Below, in pieces: positions 36,891 through 49,367 of a stretch of DNA of 64,000 nt (positions are counted from its first letter, which is position 1; every line of letters begins with the position of its first letter). The stretch comes from Saururus chinensis. Its lineage: Eukaryota > Streptophyta > Magnoliopsida > Piperales > Saururaceae. The translations under genes and the position numbers were made by a program. The stretch spans positions 33,775,178 through 33,839,177 of the forward strand of contig CP141143.1 in NCBI GenBank assembly GCA_035235625.1, written 5' to 3'. The notes under the pieces are model-generated. The model ran no database searches and was not told where the DNA came from. It saw nothing but the letters and a program-made list of their open reading frames with translations.

Positions 36891-38686
36891 TAAATGTGGA
36901 TTCAGCTAATCTAGATTCAGCTAATTCCGCTTCAAACTAAGATAAATCAAATAATTAAGTTTTCAACTAATTCAGATAGTTTTTCACATTATTAATATAT
37001 ATCTTCAAAACAAAAGTCTAAAATGTAAAAAGTTAAAACAATTTATCACTTATATAAAATCAAATAGTAAAATATTATAACCTTATGATTAAAGAAACCT
37101 TTATAATATACATTACTACCAAGCATCCACACTTCAATGTTTGTTCAAGATTAAAAAAATTATTCTAAAATTAATCTAGAATCTATAAGTAAGATACAAT
37201 AACAATAATGATTTTACTTACTTTGCTTTGGTCTCAATCCTCATTGTTGCAAATAATTTTCTTTAATGTAATATTGAGGAGACAAAGTGCTAGACTTGGA
37301 ATTGAAAGCAGGAAGAGTAAAATTATTGTATTTAATAAATATAAACTTCAAATTACAAAAGTAAAACACTGTAGTTAAATAACATTTAAGGTAATGAAAT
37401 TGAAGTTATATAATTCAACCTATCTAAATCAAACAATAACATATTTCATTCAAAATAGCATATGCTTAAAATTACAAAAGTAAAACACTACACTTAAATA
37501 ACATTTAAGTTAATAAAATCAAGTTTATACATTCCAATCAAGCTAAATCAAACAGTAACATATTTCATTTCGAAATAGCATATGTTTCAAATTACAAAAG
37601 TAAAGCACTACATTTAAGTTAATGAAATCAAGATTATACATTCCAATCAAGCTAAATCAAACAATAACATATTTCATTTAGAAATAGCATATGCTTCCAA
37701 TTATAAAAGTAAAAAATGCTACACTTGAATTACATACAAGTTAATGAAAAAAGGATTATACATTCCAATCAAGCTAAGTCAAATAGTAACATATTTCATT
37801 TTGAAATAGCACATGCTTCAAATTACAAAAGTACAACACAACACTTAAATAACATTTAAGTAAATAAAATCAAGATTATACATTCCAATTATGCTAAATC
37901 AAACAGTAACATATTTCATTTCGAAATAGCATATGCTTAAAATCTAGATTATACAATGCAAGCTAGCTAATCAAACAGTTATAAAATACATTGCAAACTT
38001 TAAAAGTAAAAGTCAAGCAAGGGGAAGTGAAGAAGGGTAACTGCAGTTGATCTGCGAAAATTCTTTTGAAAATGCAAGTGAAAAATTGGAAGGGGAAGTG
38101 AAGAAGGGTAACTGCAGTTGATCTGCAAAAATTCTTTTAAAAATGCAAGTGAAAAATTGGAAGAACCCTAGAAATCTGAAGGCTGGTGGACAAATGAGCA
38201 GTGAAGAGAGAAAATTCAACATGATAACCCTCAAAAGAATAGGCTCATTGTCATTGTTCCTAGATCGCGCTGTCATCCATGTCTTAAGTCTTGGTTGCAC
38301 ACTTGTCAAAGAAGTGGTCAGACTTCACAAAGGAGAAATTGCTCGTGGGAGGGCAGAGATAGTGACTTAGTCGTGTAGCTCATGGTGACGTTGTTGTTGA
38401 TTTGAATCTCCGGTAGGCAGCGATGGATTCATGATAGATATTTTATGGTAATCGAATTGGAGGACAAAATTAAAATGAAGAGAAATGGTTTTGGGTCAGT
38501 CGATTTGAGGAAGTAAAAAAGGGTAGTATAGTCTTCTTACTCGTTATGTTACTCGTTATGTTATTATATAGTCTTCTTATTCCTTAAATATAAACTCCAC
38601 GATAGTGAGATGTTAATCATACTATAATATACATCAAATTGGAGTACTATAACCTTTCATATTTTGACTATTTAACCCATGCTTTT
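36891..38686. repeat. AT-rich satellite-like region: about 120-bp repeat (37340-37970) and 71-bp duplication (38020-38161)
   Basis: The phrase ACATATTTCATTT followed by GAAATAGCATATGCTT recurs near 37439, 37558, 37667, 37788 and 37909, giving about five copies of a 109-121-bp unit. At 38021 and 38092 GGGGAAGTGAAGAAGGGTAA begins two nearly identical 71-bp copies in tandem. The remaining 38162-38686 holds no recognised gene; a 75-residue frame there matches nothing I know. Confidence 0.75.
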
Positions 38687-39917
38687 AATATGTATTACCC
38701 TCATTAGAATTAAATTGAAATAAATTTGAATTAGATTTCAGCTATCTTAAATTAGATCTTCTTTCCTAGATTGAGTTGGATTTAATATTTTGATTGCAAT
38801 TAAACTATGATTAGTTTCTTATGCTAGTGGAATTAATTTCAAATTCTCTTATAAATTGTAATGCATTGCTTTCTCTCTCTCTCTCATTCTTCTCTCCCCC
38901 CTTTTCCACTAAATTTTCTTTGTATAGATTGCGGTCTACATTATTGGTATTGGAGTGTTCCCTCCTATGCCCTTTGCCCTCCCACCCTCCCCATTCCTCA
39001 GGAACACTTGCAAGTTTCGGTGCATATTTTCAAGCTCGTACCTTGATGGAGACAATCCGTATTACCCGTATGTGTCAAAAGAAATTTTTGCATTAGCAAC
39101 AAGTTCTATAGGGCCCCCAATCTTCTTCTTCTACTAGTGCACTCACCACTATGGGGTGTACACCTGCTATTTCAACCACTATGATTCCTCTTAAGTGGTT
39201 ATCCCAGGCTAAAATGGAGGCTGGCTGCTCAAAGGGCTTATGTTATAATTGTGACAAAAAGTATGCCCTTGGCCACCGATGTAAGACCCTTCATGCTTAT
39301 GTGGTTGAAGATGTGCCTCACCCCGTGGATTCTCCAGACCCTGTGGCTGAGTTTGACCCCTAGACGCTTTGGTGAATGATGTCGACCCATATTTTTTGTT
39401 TCATGCATATGAAGGTGGTAATAATCTTAACACTATGCGCATCAATGGTCAAATGGAGAAACAATGTGTCATGGTTCTTATCAATACAAGTAGCACCCGT
39501 AGTTTCATTAATGAAGTCGTTGCTAAGGAGTTGGGTTTGCAGATCATTGGATGTCATACTTTTGATGTCATGATCGGAGACGGTGTAAAGCTTCATAGTA
39601 TGGGGTTTTATTATAAGGTGTGCCTGCTTACTCAAGGCCTTACTATCATGTTTGATTTCTACGTTCTGCCTATCAAGGGGCTAATATCGTTCTTGGCATA
39701 GATTGGTTAAGCACTTTGCGAAAGGTCAAATGGGACTTTGAATGCATGCAGATGAGCTTCGAGATTGATGGAGTCAAGCGCATCCTTACGCTCAGCCTTC
39801 GGATAAGCTACAAATTATTCAATGACCTCAACTAATGTATGCACAAGTTCTATAGCCGTTTGGAGTCAACAAGAGTATCGACACTTCCCAGCCTTGATAG
39901 TAAGGCTTGGCAAAAGC

Positions 39918-42900
39918 TATCATGCCCCGACACATGCCACCCCAAGCCAAACCCGGTCCAAGGAGGAAGCAGAACGTGGTACAACAAGGTGGAGTTGAAT
40001 TGCAGAAGACTTAACCTATCCTTGGGTAGAACACACTATGGAGTTGCACACGTATACTTTGTACAAAAGTAAAATGAGCAAACAAAAAACTACTAATAAA
40101 AGCATTAGTCCACTCATACCCACATACTAGTTATAAATAAGCCCACACATGGCTAAAATAAGTCTAAGCCAACAATGGCTAAATAGAAATGTGAAGTAGA
40201 ATCAAGTATATATATGATATATGATATCTCTCAACATGACATAGACAAGCTAATTTAAAACCCAACATGTCTATGCATTCCATCAATGATCGATGTCATC
40301 CACCTCCACATAGAGCCCATCCAAACAACTTGCATGGCACGACATGTAGCCCCAAAACAAAATATAAACAAAGGGTGGTGAGCCAAAGATCAACAAGAAT
40401 TTTAATGCGAAAAGTAAATTCATAATACACAGGCATAATCAACCTAACATTCTTCCCAAAAACAATGATTATGCCCATTTATCATGGAATAGTCACATAA
40501 ACTTGTGCTACCTATGCATCATGTCATACTTTACATTCCATAACATATACTCATGCCACCTGCTTGTCATTATATCTATAACATATCTCATCATCAACAC
40601 ATAGTTATGCCACCTGCATATCATGTTATATATAACATATTTCATCAACTCATAGTCATGTCACCTGCATATTATGCTATATATAACATATTTCATTAAC
40701 ACATAGTCATGTCACCTGCATATTATGCTATATATAATATATTTCATTAACACATAGTCATGTCACCTACATATTATGTTATAACCCACATTCCATAAAC
40801 CCATATCATGTTACATGTGCATCATGGGTTCATCCATAGCTTATAACACATATACACCTCATGTGTAAACATATGAAACTTAATATCATAATCACATCCT
40901 GCATGAATCATTTCTCAACATAAACATATCATGTATATTCATTTCTCAATATAAACATTCACCTTGCAACATCAGGTGCATCAGCCACATACCATCCTGC
41001 ATATCCATGCAAATCATATCATAATCACATGTAAAATAAGTTTCATTGTTCCTACACAACATATGTCAATGAGCATTAACTCTCATACACATGCAATAAA
41101 TCAATGGTGAATGTCACACAAATGAGAAAATATAATCAACCTGCTAGCCTAGGACAATCCCTAGCTAGGAAGGTTTGAATTCCTAAGAAAATAAAAAGTA
41201 GAGAGGTTTGGGTAGGTTCCCTAATTGGGAAGATACCCCCTACTCACTTAGGACAATCCTTAAAAAAGGAAGGTCAAAATTCCAAGATGGAAGAGTAGAG
41301 CAACCTGCTTGCCCAGGACTAACTTTGTAAGGAAAAGTCTGAATTCCTTAACAGGAAAACTAGAGTAGTGTGGTAAGCTGGTGCACACGGACATATCATC
41401 CTGGATTTTTAACATCAAGATAACTCATCAAATAAAGTCGCATAAGGAGTCTGCTTCATCTCAACTGAGGGAGGGACCACGTTTAAGAAGGAATGCAAAA
41501 CAAAATCATGTCCTTCGAAACCCAAAACCAATTTGATAAGCCTCTAAATGATTGATCTAACATCTAATGGCATCCAATTACATCCAATCAATCAATCATG
41601 GCTAATAACGATTGAGCTTGTTTGTAAATCATTTTGATTATGCATACAACATGGTACATACGTGAGCAAATGATAAATGAGTCTAAGTACAAGTAAACAT
41701 GCTCAAATCAGTCCACATGTGAATGGAACATGGTCCATTTATGACAAATAGAATCAAAATTATCTACATAAGAATATACATAAGGGGTAGTGTGTAAACC
41801 TAAGCAAAGACATGTGAAACATGAATAAGCTATAATCAATGTTATATATGCAAGTATCCATAATCTTATCATAGTCCTACCCTACTAGAATCATGGAGTA
41901 AATGTGATAAAAACATCGAAATAAGAGTTCAAGTACAACATCATTTTAAACCTAGACAAGTATAAGCATCACCATACTTAAACTAAAAGATGAGAAACAT
42001 GATTCACTTAAAACTAATATAACATGTGCATTCATATATACATAATCATGGCTAAGACCTACTGAAATCATAAAGTAATTATGAAGAACTAATCAAACAT
42101 AGATTTTTAACATGTAGAATATCATACTAAAATTAAACAATTATAGCATAAATCATGCTTCAACTAAATCATAATTTAAAGAGGGTCCTCATGCAATCAC
42201 AACAGCATGTATAGGTAATCATAAGTCATTTTAATCATAAAGAATTAGATTTATGAGAAGAGAACAAGAAATAGTTGAAAATGCTCAAATTAGGCCAAAA
42301 CACCATTCGGGTCTATTGGCGTTTGATTGGCCTGGCAAGCCATTCGAATGGCTGGCCATTTGAACGCCTATTGGGCCATTCAAAAGCCCTTAACAGTTCA
42401 TTTTTTGCCCATTTCCTAGTTCGTTTTCAACCTTCCGAAATTCAAACTAAAAACATTCTAAAATTTAAGATAAGTTCCAAAATCACTATAGAACATCACA
42501 ATATCAAAATATTACCCTAGAACACGATAGATCTAATCATTTTCATGCTTAAACATAAGAAAAAATCCATAAATAACATGCTTTTAATAAATTGCCACTA
42601 AAGCACAAACCCATATAGATCTAAAATCATGCATTCCCATGGACAAAACCACACAAAAGAAAACTCTCTTACCTCTATGAAGCCCTTGGATCTACGAAGA
42701 AGCTTTAATCCTCAGGAAATCCTACCCAACAAATTAAAGTTTTTGTGAAAACTTAATTAAAATTAACTAATAGGCTCACATCAACTTGAAAAGAGGTAGA
42801 TTGAGAATATCCTTTGGTTAAAAATTAAAATCACCCATTTAGGGATTTAAATAAAAATTAAAAATAAGATTTTTAATAGTAGAAATCAAGAATCAAGATG

Positions 42901-43495
42901 GGGGAAATGAAGATAAGAAAAATTAAAACCAAAATCGAAAGATTAGGGGTGATTCGGGCAAGAAAACACACCTTAATCCATTTTTTCCTCTTTGAGAAAT
43001 TGGGGTAGAGCACCTCCTTCTCCCTTGCACATCACTTCCCCAAATGGGTAAGTGGCTAGTGTTTTCCTTAAATAGTAATATTTTGCATTATGTTTACAAA
43101 CTATTAGGCTATAAAATAGGGTAAAATGCCCTAAGTTGCTAATTAGGATTATTTTTGAGCAAGAAATGAATTTAATCATTCAAAAACCTACTGAAATAAA
43201 TTAATAAGAGTTTAGAGGGTTAAGAGGGTCACACATTGTCTAATGTGGACGTGGAGCCCATGGCAGGGTACACACCTTAATTTTGGAAAAAATACAATAA
43301 AATCCCATAAAATCTACAAAAATTAGATAAATCAAGTTTGACACTAAAATTTATAAAAAGTGGAATTAAACTTTATTTAAGTCATAATTACTAACTCTTA
43401 ACCCCAAAATAAAGTCAAACTAGTAAACAAGTAAAACCACACAAATTTACATAATTAAAATAAAATTAAACCGGGTGAAAGTTAGAGATCTCACA
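39918..43495 (-). mobile_element. Long LTR F (gypsy type, about 3.6 kb) nested in element E (fossil)
   Basis: On the minus strand it begins TGTGAGATCTCTAACTTTCA and ends ...GTCGGGGCATGATA, both usual for long plant gypsy LTRs. No coding sequence is seen in between. The flanks belong to element E (protease side at the left, polypurine tract and 3' LTR at the right), so it was inserted into E. No clean target duplication was found. It contains a 51-bp minisatellite and shares similarity with 5560-5910. Confidence 0.6.
40545..40800. repeat. 51-bp minisatellite within LTR F
   Basis: CATAGTCATGTCACCTGCAT or a close variant starts at 40600, 40651, 40702 and 40753, exactly 51 bp apart, each followed by 'attatgctatatataacatatttcat'-like sequence. 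Confidence 0.85.
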
Positions 43496-44124
43496 GAAGT
43501 AGTGGTGGAATGATATGTCTCACCCTCATTATAATTAAATTGAATTAAATTTGAATTAGATTTTAATTTTCTTAAATTAGGTCTCCTTTCCTAGATTAAG
43601 TTGGATTTTGATATTTTGATTGCAATTAGACTAGGATTAGTTTCTTATGCTAGTAGGATTAATTTCTAATTGTCTTATAAATTATAGTGCACAACCATGT
43701 GCTAATCAATTAATGAAAAAATCCAGCAATTAGTTTAGTTAATTAGTTTTTGCTCTTTCTCTCATGTTTCTATCCCCCTTTTCTCCTAAAATTTATCTAT
43801 GTAGATTGTGGTCTACATCAGTTTTATACCATTAATCTCTATTACCTCTATCTGACTCATCCAGACCCAAAAAAGCCAAAGATATCATAATCTTAGTCCC
43901 TATTTTTCTATGTTATATTAATTTTGACTTTATAATATTATAATTTGCACTCTCGAATTCGTGCATTCTCAGTATCTTTATAAAGCTTTTGACGAACCTT
44001 ATCAAATAAGATCTCATGTGACTATGTTTTCTCAAAAAATTTTGTAGGCCCAACATATATAACACATTTTTTAAATAATAATTTTTTTATATTATATTAT
44101 AGATATTTATATAACTTTTGCATA

Positions 44125-46760
44125 ATTTTGTAACATCCCTAATCGTAGGTATTTTTTTTACTTGTGTGTGTGTTTATTTCATTGCTTGATTGATTTGAAA
44201 TCGTATGATTATCATGTTTTTGATAACCAAATAGGGTAAGGGGTCTGTCCTTAGTGAGAAGGGGACCAGTTGGGAATTAGAGGGTCCCACCTTGGAAAAA
44301 GGGGGGACCAATTTGTCTATAGAGGGTTCGGCCCTCTAAGAATGGAATTTGAGAGAAGGAGAGTCCAATGGAATGAGGAATATGATAAGAGTGTTTTAAT
44401 TGGAGCAACTACTATATTGTAGGGGGAAACTCCTATAAAATAGAGCAGGCTTGGCTATAACTCTAGGGGCGAGTCCTAGAAGTTAGGGAGGGCTGACAAA
44501 GGACTCCAAGGGGGACACACAACCCTATAGTTTGGTCCTCCTGATTGGTTTAAACCCCTAAAGAATAGGAGGTTTGTTATAAGAAGGTTTAGGGGGAGGA
44601 GGCACAATTTTTGTTGTAGTCTCTTCTTTCCTCACTTTCTTCCATCCAAAAAACACACCTTCAGCCAGCAACCTTTGGAAGGGAAAATTCAGCACTTTTG
44701 GACTTAGTTTAGAAGCGGAAGCATAGGAGCGAGGATATAAGGCTTTGGAGGCGGGCTGGTAAAGGTAGGATTCAGTTTTTACACCTATAATCATACTGAT
44801 TTGGATGATGTATTTCAGCCGTAGTTTGACCCCTATGATGCTGGATTTTTTATTTCATATTTCAGCCTAATTCAATCTCTTATGATTCTGGTTTTGAATA
44901 TTTGTCTCAGCCCTAATCTAATCTTCTATCATGCTAGATTTTGTCATTCATTCAAGCCTTAATTCGATCTCTCATGATGCTAATTTTGATTCTATATGTT
45001 AGCCCTAAGTCAACCTCTTATGATTCTAATTTTGATTACATATTTTAACCCTAATTCAATCTATTACCAAGCTAAATCGAATTATGAGTTTTGTCCGCAA
45101 TTCAATCTATTACTTTGCTGAATTGAATTAGAAGTTTTAACCCTAATTCAATCGAATACTTTGTGGAATTTGAATGTAATATTTAGCCCTAATTCATGCT
45201 AATACTTGCTGAATTTGATTAAAAGATTTAGCCCTAATTCGTGTCATTACCTAGCTGAATTTGATTGAAAGTTTCAGCTTTAGTTAGTGTCATCCTCTTG
45301 CTGATTATATCAATTTGCTTCAGCCCCAATTCAGTCCATTGACATGCTGAATTAGGTTGTTCTATCTTAGCCTTAATTTGATTTATGTCTTGCTGAATTA
45401 GGTTGCTCTATCTCAGCCTCAATTTGAATTATGTCTTGTTGAATTAGGTTACTCTATCTCAACCTCAATTTGAATTATGTCTTACTAAATTAAGTTACTC
45501 TATCTTAGCCTCAATTTGAATTATGTCTTGCTGAATTAGGTTACTCTATCTCAACCTCAATTTGAGTTATGTTTTCTTGAATTAGGTTATTCTATCTCAA
45601 CTTCAATCTGATTTAGGTCTTACTGAATTAGGTTATTCTATCTCAGCTTTAATTTGATTTAGGTCTTGCTAAATTAGGTTATTATATCTTAGCCCCAATT
45701 TTATTTATTGTCATGCTGAGTTTATTAATATATTTTACTCCTAATTCAACAAGTTGTCATGCTGAGTATGTCAATTGGTTTTATGTGTTTATACTGAGAT
45801 CAAACCCTACTTGCATTGATCTAAATCTTTGGGTTTTACCCACAGTCTTGCTGCAACCATAAATTGTCATATACTGTGATTAATCTTTAATCTGTTGGCA
45901 TCAGGTGTTTGAGTCAAAGTTTAAGTAAGCTCACTGTAATAGCCATGGCGGCACTTTAGGCATATGTGGCCCCCACACTTTTGAGACATTGGTTCCTAGC
46001 TCTTTGAGCACTTCACGTGCATCTAGGTTTTTTAGCATCATGGAAGGCTTTTCTACCTCCGGCTAATGTGCCCATGAGCACAGTTGGTACCTACATCTCT
46101 AGGCTCATGGCTAATCTAAGTGGATCTCTAGGAATGTTAGGATTTACTATTAGCATGCAGTTACTCCTTTGAGCAAGAGTCTGTATTCGGTCAACAATAA
46201 GTAAATTGCTTCCTTAGCAAAGTCCACTTTCAATTGGGTTGCCTTTGTCCTTTATTATTTAGACGTCAAACCCTATGAGTCATGTTTTTAAATAAACATA
46301 TAGAGTGTCATATGCAACTCATTCTCTATGTGACCCCTTTTGTTTCAATGCACATCTCCTTGGTATGACTATGAGTAGTTTTTCATGCATCTTATTGAGT
46401 ATTAGTGGAAATACTCACGCATCTCTACGATGCAGGTACAAATCCAGACTCAGAGTAGCAGTTTCCATTAGCGAGCGATACACAGTGGCTAGTAGGGTAG
46501 ACATATGGATTTATTAGGACTATAGGTTTGTTTTCATGCTATTTTGTAATTAGGTATTGTGTTGCCCAAAATATTAGTTCATGTTATTTCCTTATGTTAT
46601 TGCACTTGTACATGGATGAGCTATGATCCTAGATTATGATTAATATATTTCATTAGGTAAATTATTTTTATTTTATGTGATGCTTGGCTATGTCGTTAAC
46701 ACCTTGAGTTTCACATTGCCTCTATGTTCATGAGAGTGAAAACTCGAGGTGTTACAATTT
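44125..46760 (+). mobile_element. Solo LTR G (2.63 kb) inside repeat unit 1 (fossil)
   Basis: The LTR spans 44129-46756, from TGTAACATCCCTAATCG to GAAAACTCGAGGTGTTACA, with inverted ends TGTAACA/TGTTACA. It is flanked by ATTT at 44125-44128 and 46757-46760. Removing the LTR and one copy leaves 'gcataatttttaacatcttt', which matches the uninterrupted sister units, so this is a confirmed insertion. A TATA box (TATAAAA, 44434-44440) gives the plus orientation. No internal element remains. Much of 44.8-45.7 kb is a minisatellite. Confidence 0.85.
45345..45710. repeat. 46-bp minisatellite within solo LTR G
   Basis: TGCTGAATTAGGTT or a variant starts at 45345, 45391, 45437 and 45483 (period 46) and continues to about 45700, roughly eight copies. 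Each carries 'tctatctcagcctcaatttg'. The preceding 44.82-45.34 kb looks like an older, more decayed part of the same array. Confidence 0.85.
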
Positions 46761-46930
46761 TTAACATCTTTGAAAAACCCACAAAGAGCTCTATCAAATG
46801 AGACCCACTGTCAAAATAGTTTTCAATGTAAATAACGACCTTCATGCCACAAAGTCCTTTTATTTAGCTTATGAGATTTGGATTCACAATTGCCTACTAC
46901 GAGTGTGTATGGGTTGGTATAGAACTTGTG

Positions 46931-46991
46931 TGTATAACTAATGTTCATTATGATTATTACAACAATGTAGTGTAACTATAACATGCAAGAG

Positions 46992-47037
<46 letters not shown>

Positions 47038-47098
47038 CTCTTGCATGTTATAGTTACACTACATTGTTGTAATAATCATAATGAACATTAGTTATACA
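46931..47098. repeat. Perfect 168-bp palindrome (84-bp arms)
   Basis: Every base from 46931 to 47014 is complementary to its mirror base in 47015-47098, with no spacer. The centre is (TA)n flanked by GATA/TATC repeats. The left arm is the natural end of repeat unit 1 (similar to the end of unit 4), and the right arm is its inverted copy. Confidence 0.93.
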
Positions 47099-47185
47099 TA
47101 TGTATGTATGTATACATATGTATGTACATATATATATATATACATACATATGTATATATATGTATGTGTATATATATATATATAG
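47099..47185. repeat. TA/TATG microsatellite
   Basis: Alternating TATG, TACA and TA runs link the palindrome with repeat unit 2. A minus-strand Ile/Tyr-rich frame here is an artefact. Confidence 0.85.
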
Positions 47186-49324
47186 TGATGGAATAATATG
47201 TCCCACCTTCATTAGAATTAGATTTGAATTAGCCAACTTTCTTAAATTAGGTCACCTTTTTTAGAATAATTTCAATTTGATATTTTGATTGCAATTAGAC
47301 TAGGATTAGTTTCTTATTCTAATAGGATTAATTTCTAATTCTCTTATAAATTGTACTTCACAACCAGTACTAGTTAATCAATGAAAAAATTCAACAATTA
47401 GTTTAGATACTCATTCTCTCATTCTTCTCTTCCCCTAAAATTTCTCAGTGTAGACTGTGGTCTACATTAGTTTTATATAATTAATCTCTATTTTACCTCT
47501 ATTTGACTCATCCAAATCCAAAACGGCCAAAGATATCATAATCTTAATCCCTATTTTTTATGTTATATTAATTTTAACTTTATAATATTATATTTTATAG
47601 CTTCCAAACTTGAATTTGTGTATTCTTGATATCGTTAGAAAGCTTTTAACGAACTCTATCAAATGAGATCTCCCATGCCTATGTTTTCTCAAAATTATTT
47701 GTAGGACAAACATATATAACACATTTTTTAATAATTATTTTTATATTATAATTTATATATATATAAATTTTGCATATCTTTAACTCATTTGAAAAACCCA
47801 CAAAGAACTCTATCAACTAAGACCCACTATCAAACTAGTCTTCAATGTAAATAACGACCTCTATGCCGCAAAGTCCTTTTACACCATTGTCTTTGCCGAA
47901 CTATAATATTATATTTGGCTTATGAGATTTAGATTCACAATTGCCTACTATGAGTGTGTATGGGTTGGTATAAAATTTGTGTGTATATATATATTATTTA
48001 AAATATAGTGGTGAAATGATATGTCCCACCCTCATTATAATTAAATTGAATTAGATTTAAATTAGATTTTAGCTTTCTTAAATTAGGCCTCCTTTCCTAG
48101 ATTAAGTTGGATTTGATATTTTAATTGTAATCAGACGAAAATTAGTTTCTTATTCTAGTAGGATTAATTTCTAATTCTTTTATAAATTGTAGTGCACAAC
48201 CATGTGCTAATCAAAGAATGAATTTTTTTAGCAATTAGTTTAGTAATTAGTTTTTACTCTTTCTCTCATGCTTCTCTCTTCCTTTTACATCAGTTTTATA
48301 CCATTAATATCTATTTTACTTTATTTGACTCATCAAAAGCTAAAAATGTCATAATCTTAATCATTTTTTTATGTTGTGATAATTTTAACTTTATAGTATT
48401 ATATTTTTAGAACTCTCAAACTCAAATTTGTGCCTTCTTGGTATTGTTAGAAAGCTTTTGATGAACTCTAACAAATCAGATCCACATAATTATGTTTTCG
48501 TAAAAAAAAATTAAAGCCCAACGTATATAACATATTTTTTAATAATAACTTTTTATATTATATTATATATTTATATACTTTTTACATGTTTTTAAGACCT
48601 TTGGAAAACCCACGAAGAACTCTATCAAATGAAACCCACTCTCAAACTAATCTTTAACGTAAATAACGACATCCATACCACAAAGTCCTTTTATACCATT
48701 GTCTTTGCCGACCTATAATATTATATTTGGCTTATAAGATTTAGATTTACAATTGCTAACCTATATTTGACCTAAATATTACAATCAAATCCAAAAAAGC
48801 CAAAGATATCATAATCTTAATCCCAATTTTTTTATGTTATATAAATTTTAATTTTATAATATTATACTTTACACTTCCAAACTCGAATTCGTGAGTTCTT
48901 GGTATTGTTGGAAAGCATTTTGACGAACTCTATCAAATGAGATTTCACATGACTATATTTTTTCAAAATTTTTTACAGGCCCAATGTATATAACATAATT
49001 TTTAATAATAATTTATTACATTATATTATATTATATATTTATATAATTTTTATATATTTTTAATGCCTTTGGATAACCCACAAAGAGCTCTATCAAATGA
49101 GACCCACTCTCAAATTAGTCTTCAATGTAAATAACAACCTCCATGCCACAAAGTCATTTTATATCATTGTCTTTGTCAACCTATAATATTATATTTGGCC
49201 TATAAGATTTAGATTCACAATTGCCTACTACGAATATGTATAGTTTGGTATAGAACTTGTGTGTATAACTAATTTATAATATTGATTGTGATTATTAAAA
49301 GTATATAAAGTAACTATAATAGTT

Positions 49325-49328
<4 letters not shown>

Positions 49329-49360
<32 letters not shown>
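49329..49360. repeat. (TA)n microsatellite
   Basis: About 32 bp of pure TA at the end of repeat unit 4, directly next to the MULE insertion site. Confidence 0.9.
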
Positions 49361-49362
<2 letters not shown>

Positions 49363-49367
49363 TTTAA

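Larger units (their letters stand above)
38687..43820 (+). mobile_element. Reduced Ty3/gypsy element E with nested LTR F (fossil, broken)
   Basis: The 5' LTR is at about 38687-38943 and the 3' LTR at 43511-43820 (TGATATGTCTCACC...GGTCTACATCA). They share long phrases such as ATTTTGATTGCAATTA. TTGGTATTGGAG after the 5' LTR resembles a tRNA-Met primer site, and AGTGGTGGAA lies before the 3' LTR. On the plus strand at about 39150-39830 there is a gag zinc knuckle (CYNCDKKYALGHRC) and an aspartic-protease-like domain (FDVMIGDGVKLHS). No other pol domain is recognisable, so the element is strongly reduced and dead. A long LTR of another family lies inside it. Confidence 0.75.
43511..49340. repeat. 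Tandem array of LTR-plus-flank units (about four units of about 0.8 kb)
   Basis: Unit 1 is the 3' LTR of element E (43511-43820) plus flank 43821-44128 and 46757-46985, interrupted by LTR G. Unit 2 is LTR 47194-47468 plus flank to about 48005. Unit 3 is LTR 48017-48292 plus flank to about 48775. Unit 4 is flank only, 48776 to about 49330. The flank shares words such as GCCAAAGATATCATAATCTTA and AACCCACAAAGAGCTCTATC in every unit. Because the non-LTR flank is repeated too, these are duplications of a host-plus-LTR segment, not independent insertions. Confidence 0.8.

Noticed and set aside
39151-39363. Zinc-knuckle frame that could be a host CCHC RNA-binding protein
   Set aside because: It is followed by a retroviral-type protease domain and flanked by LTRs, so it is the gag remnant of element E.
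45345-45710. Regular 46-bp repeats resembling a CRISPR array
   Set aside because: The copies are contiguous without unique spacers, inside a plant LTR; it is a minisatellite.
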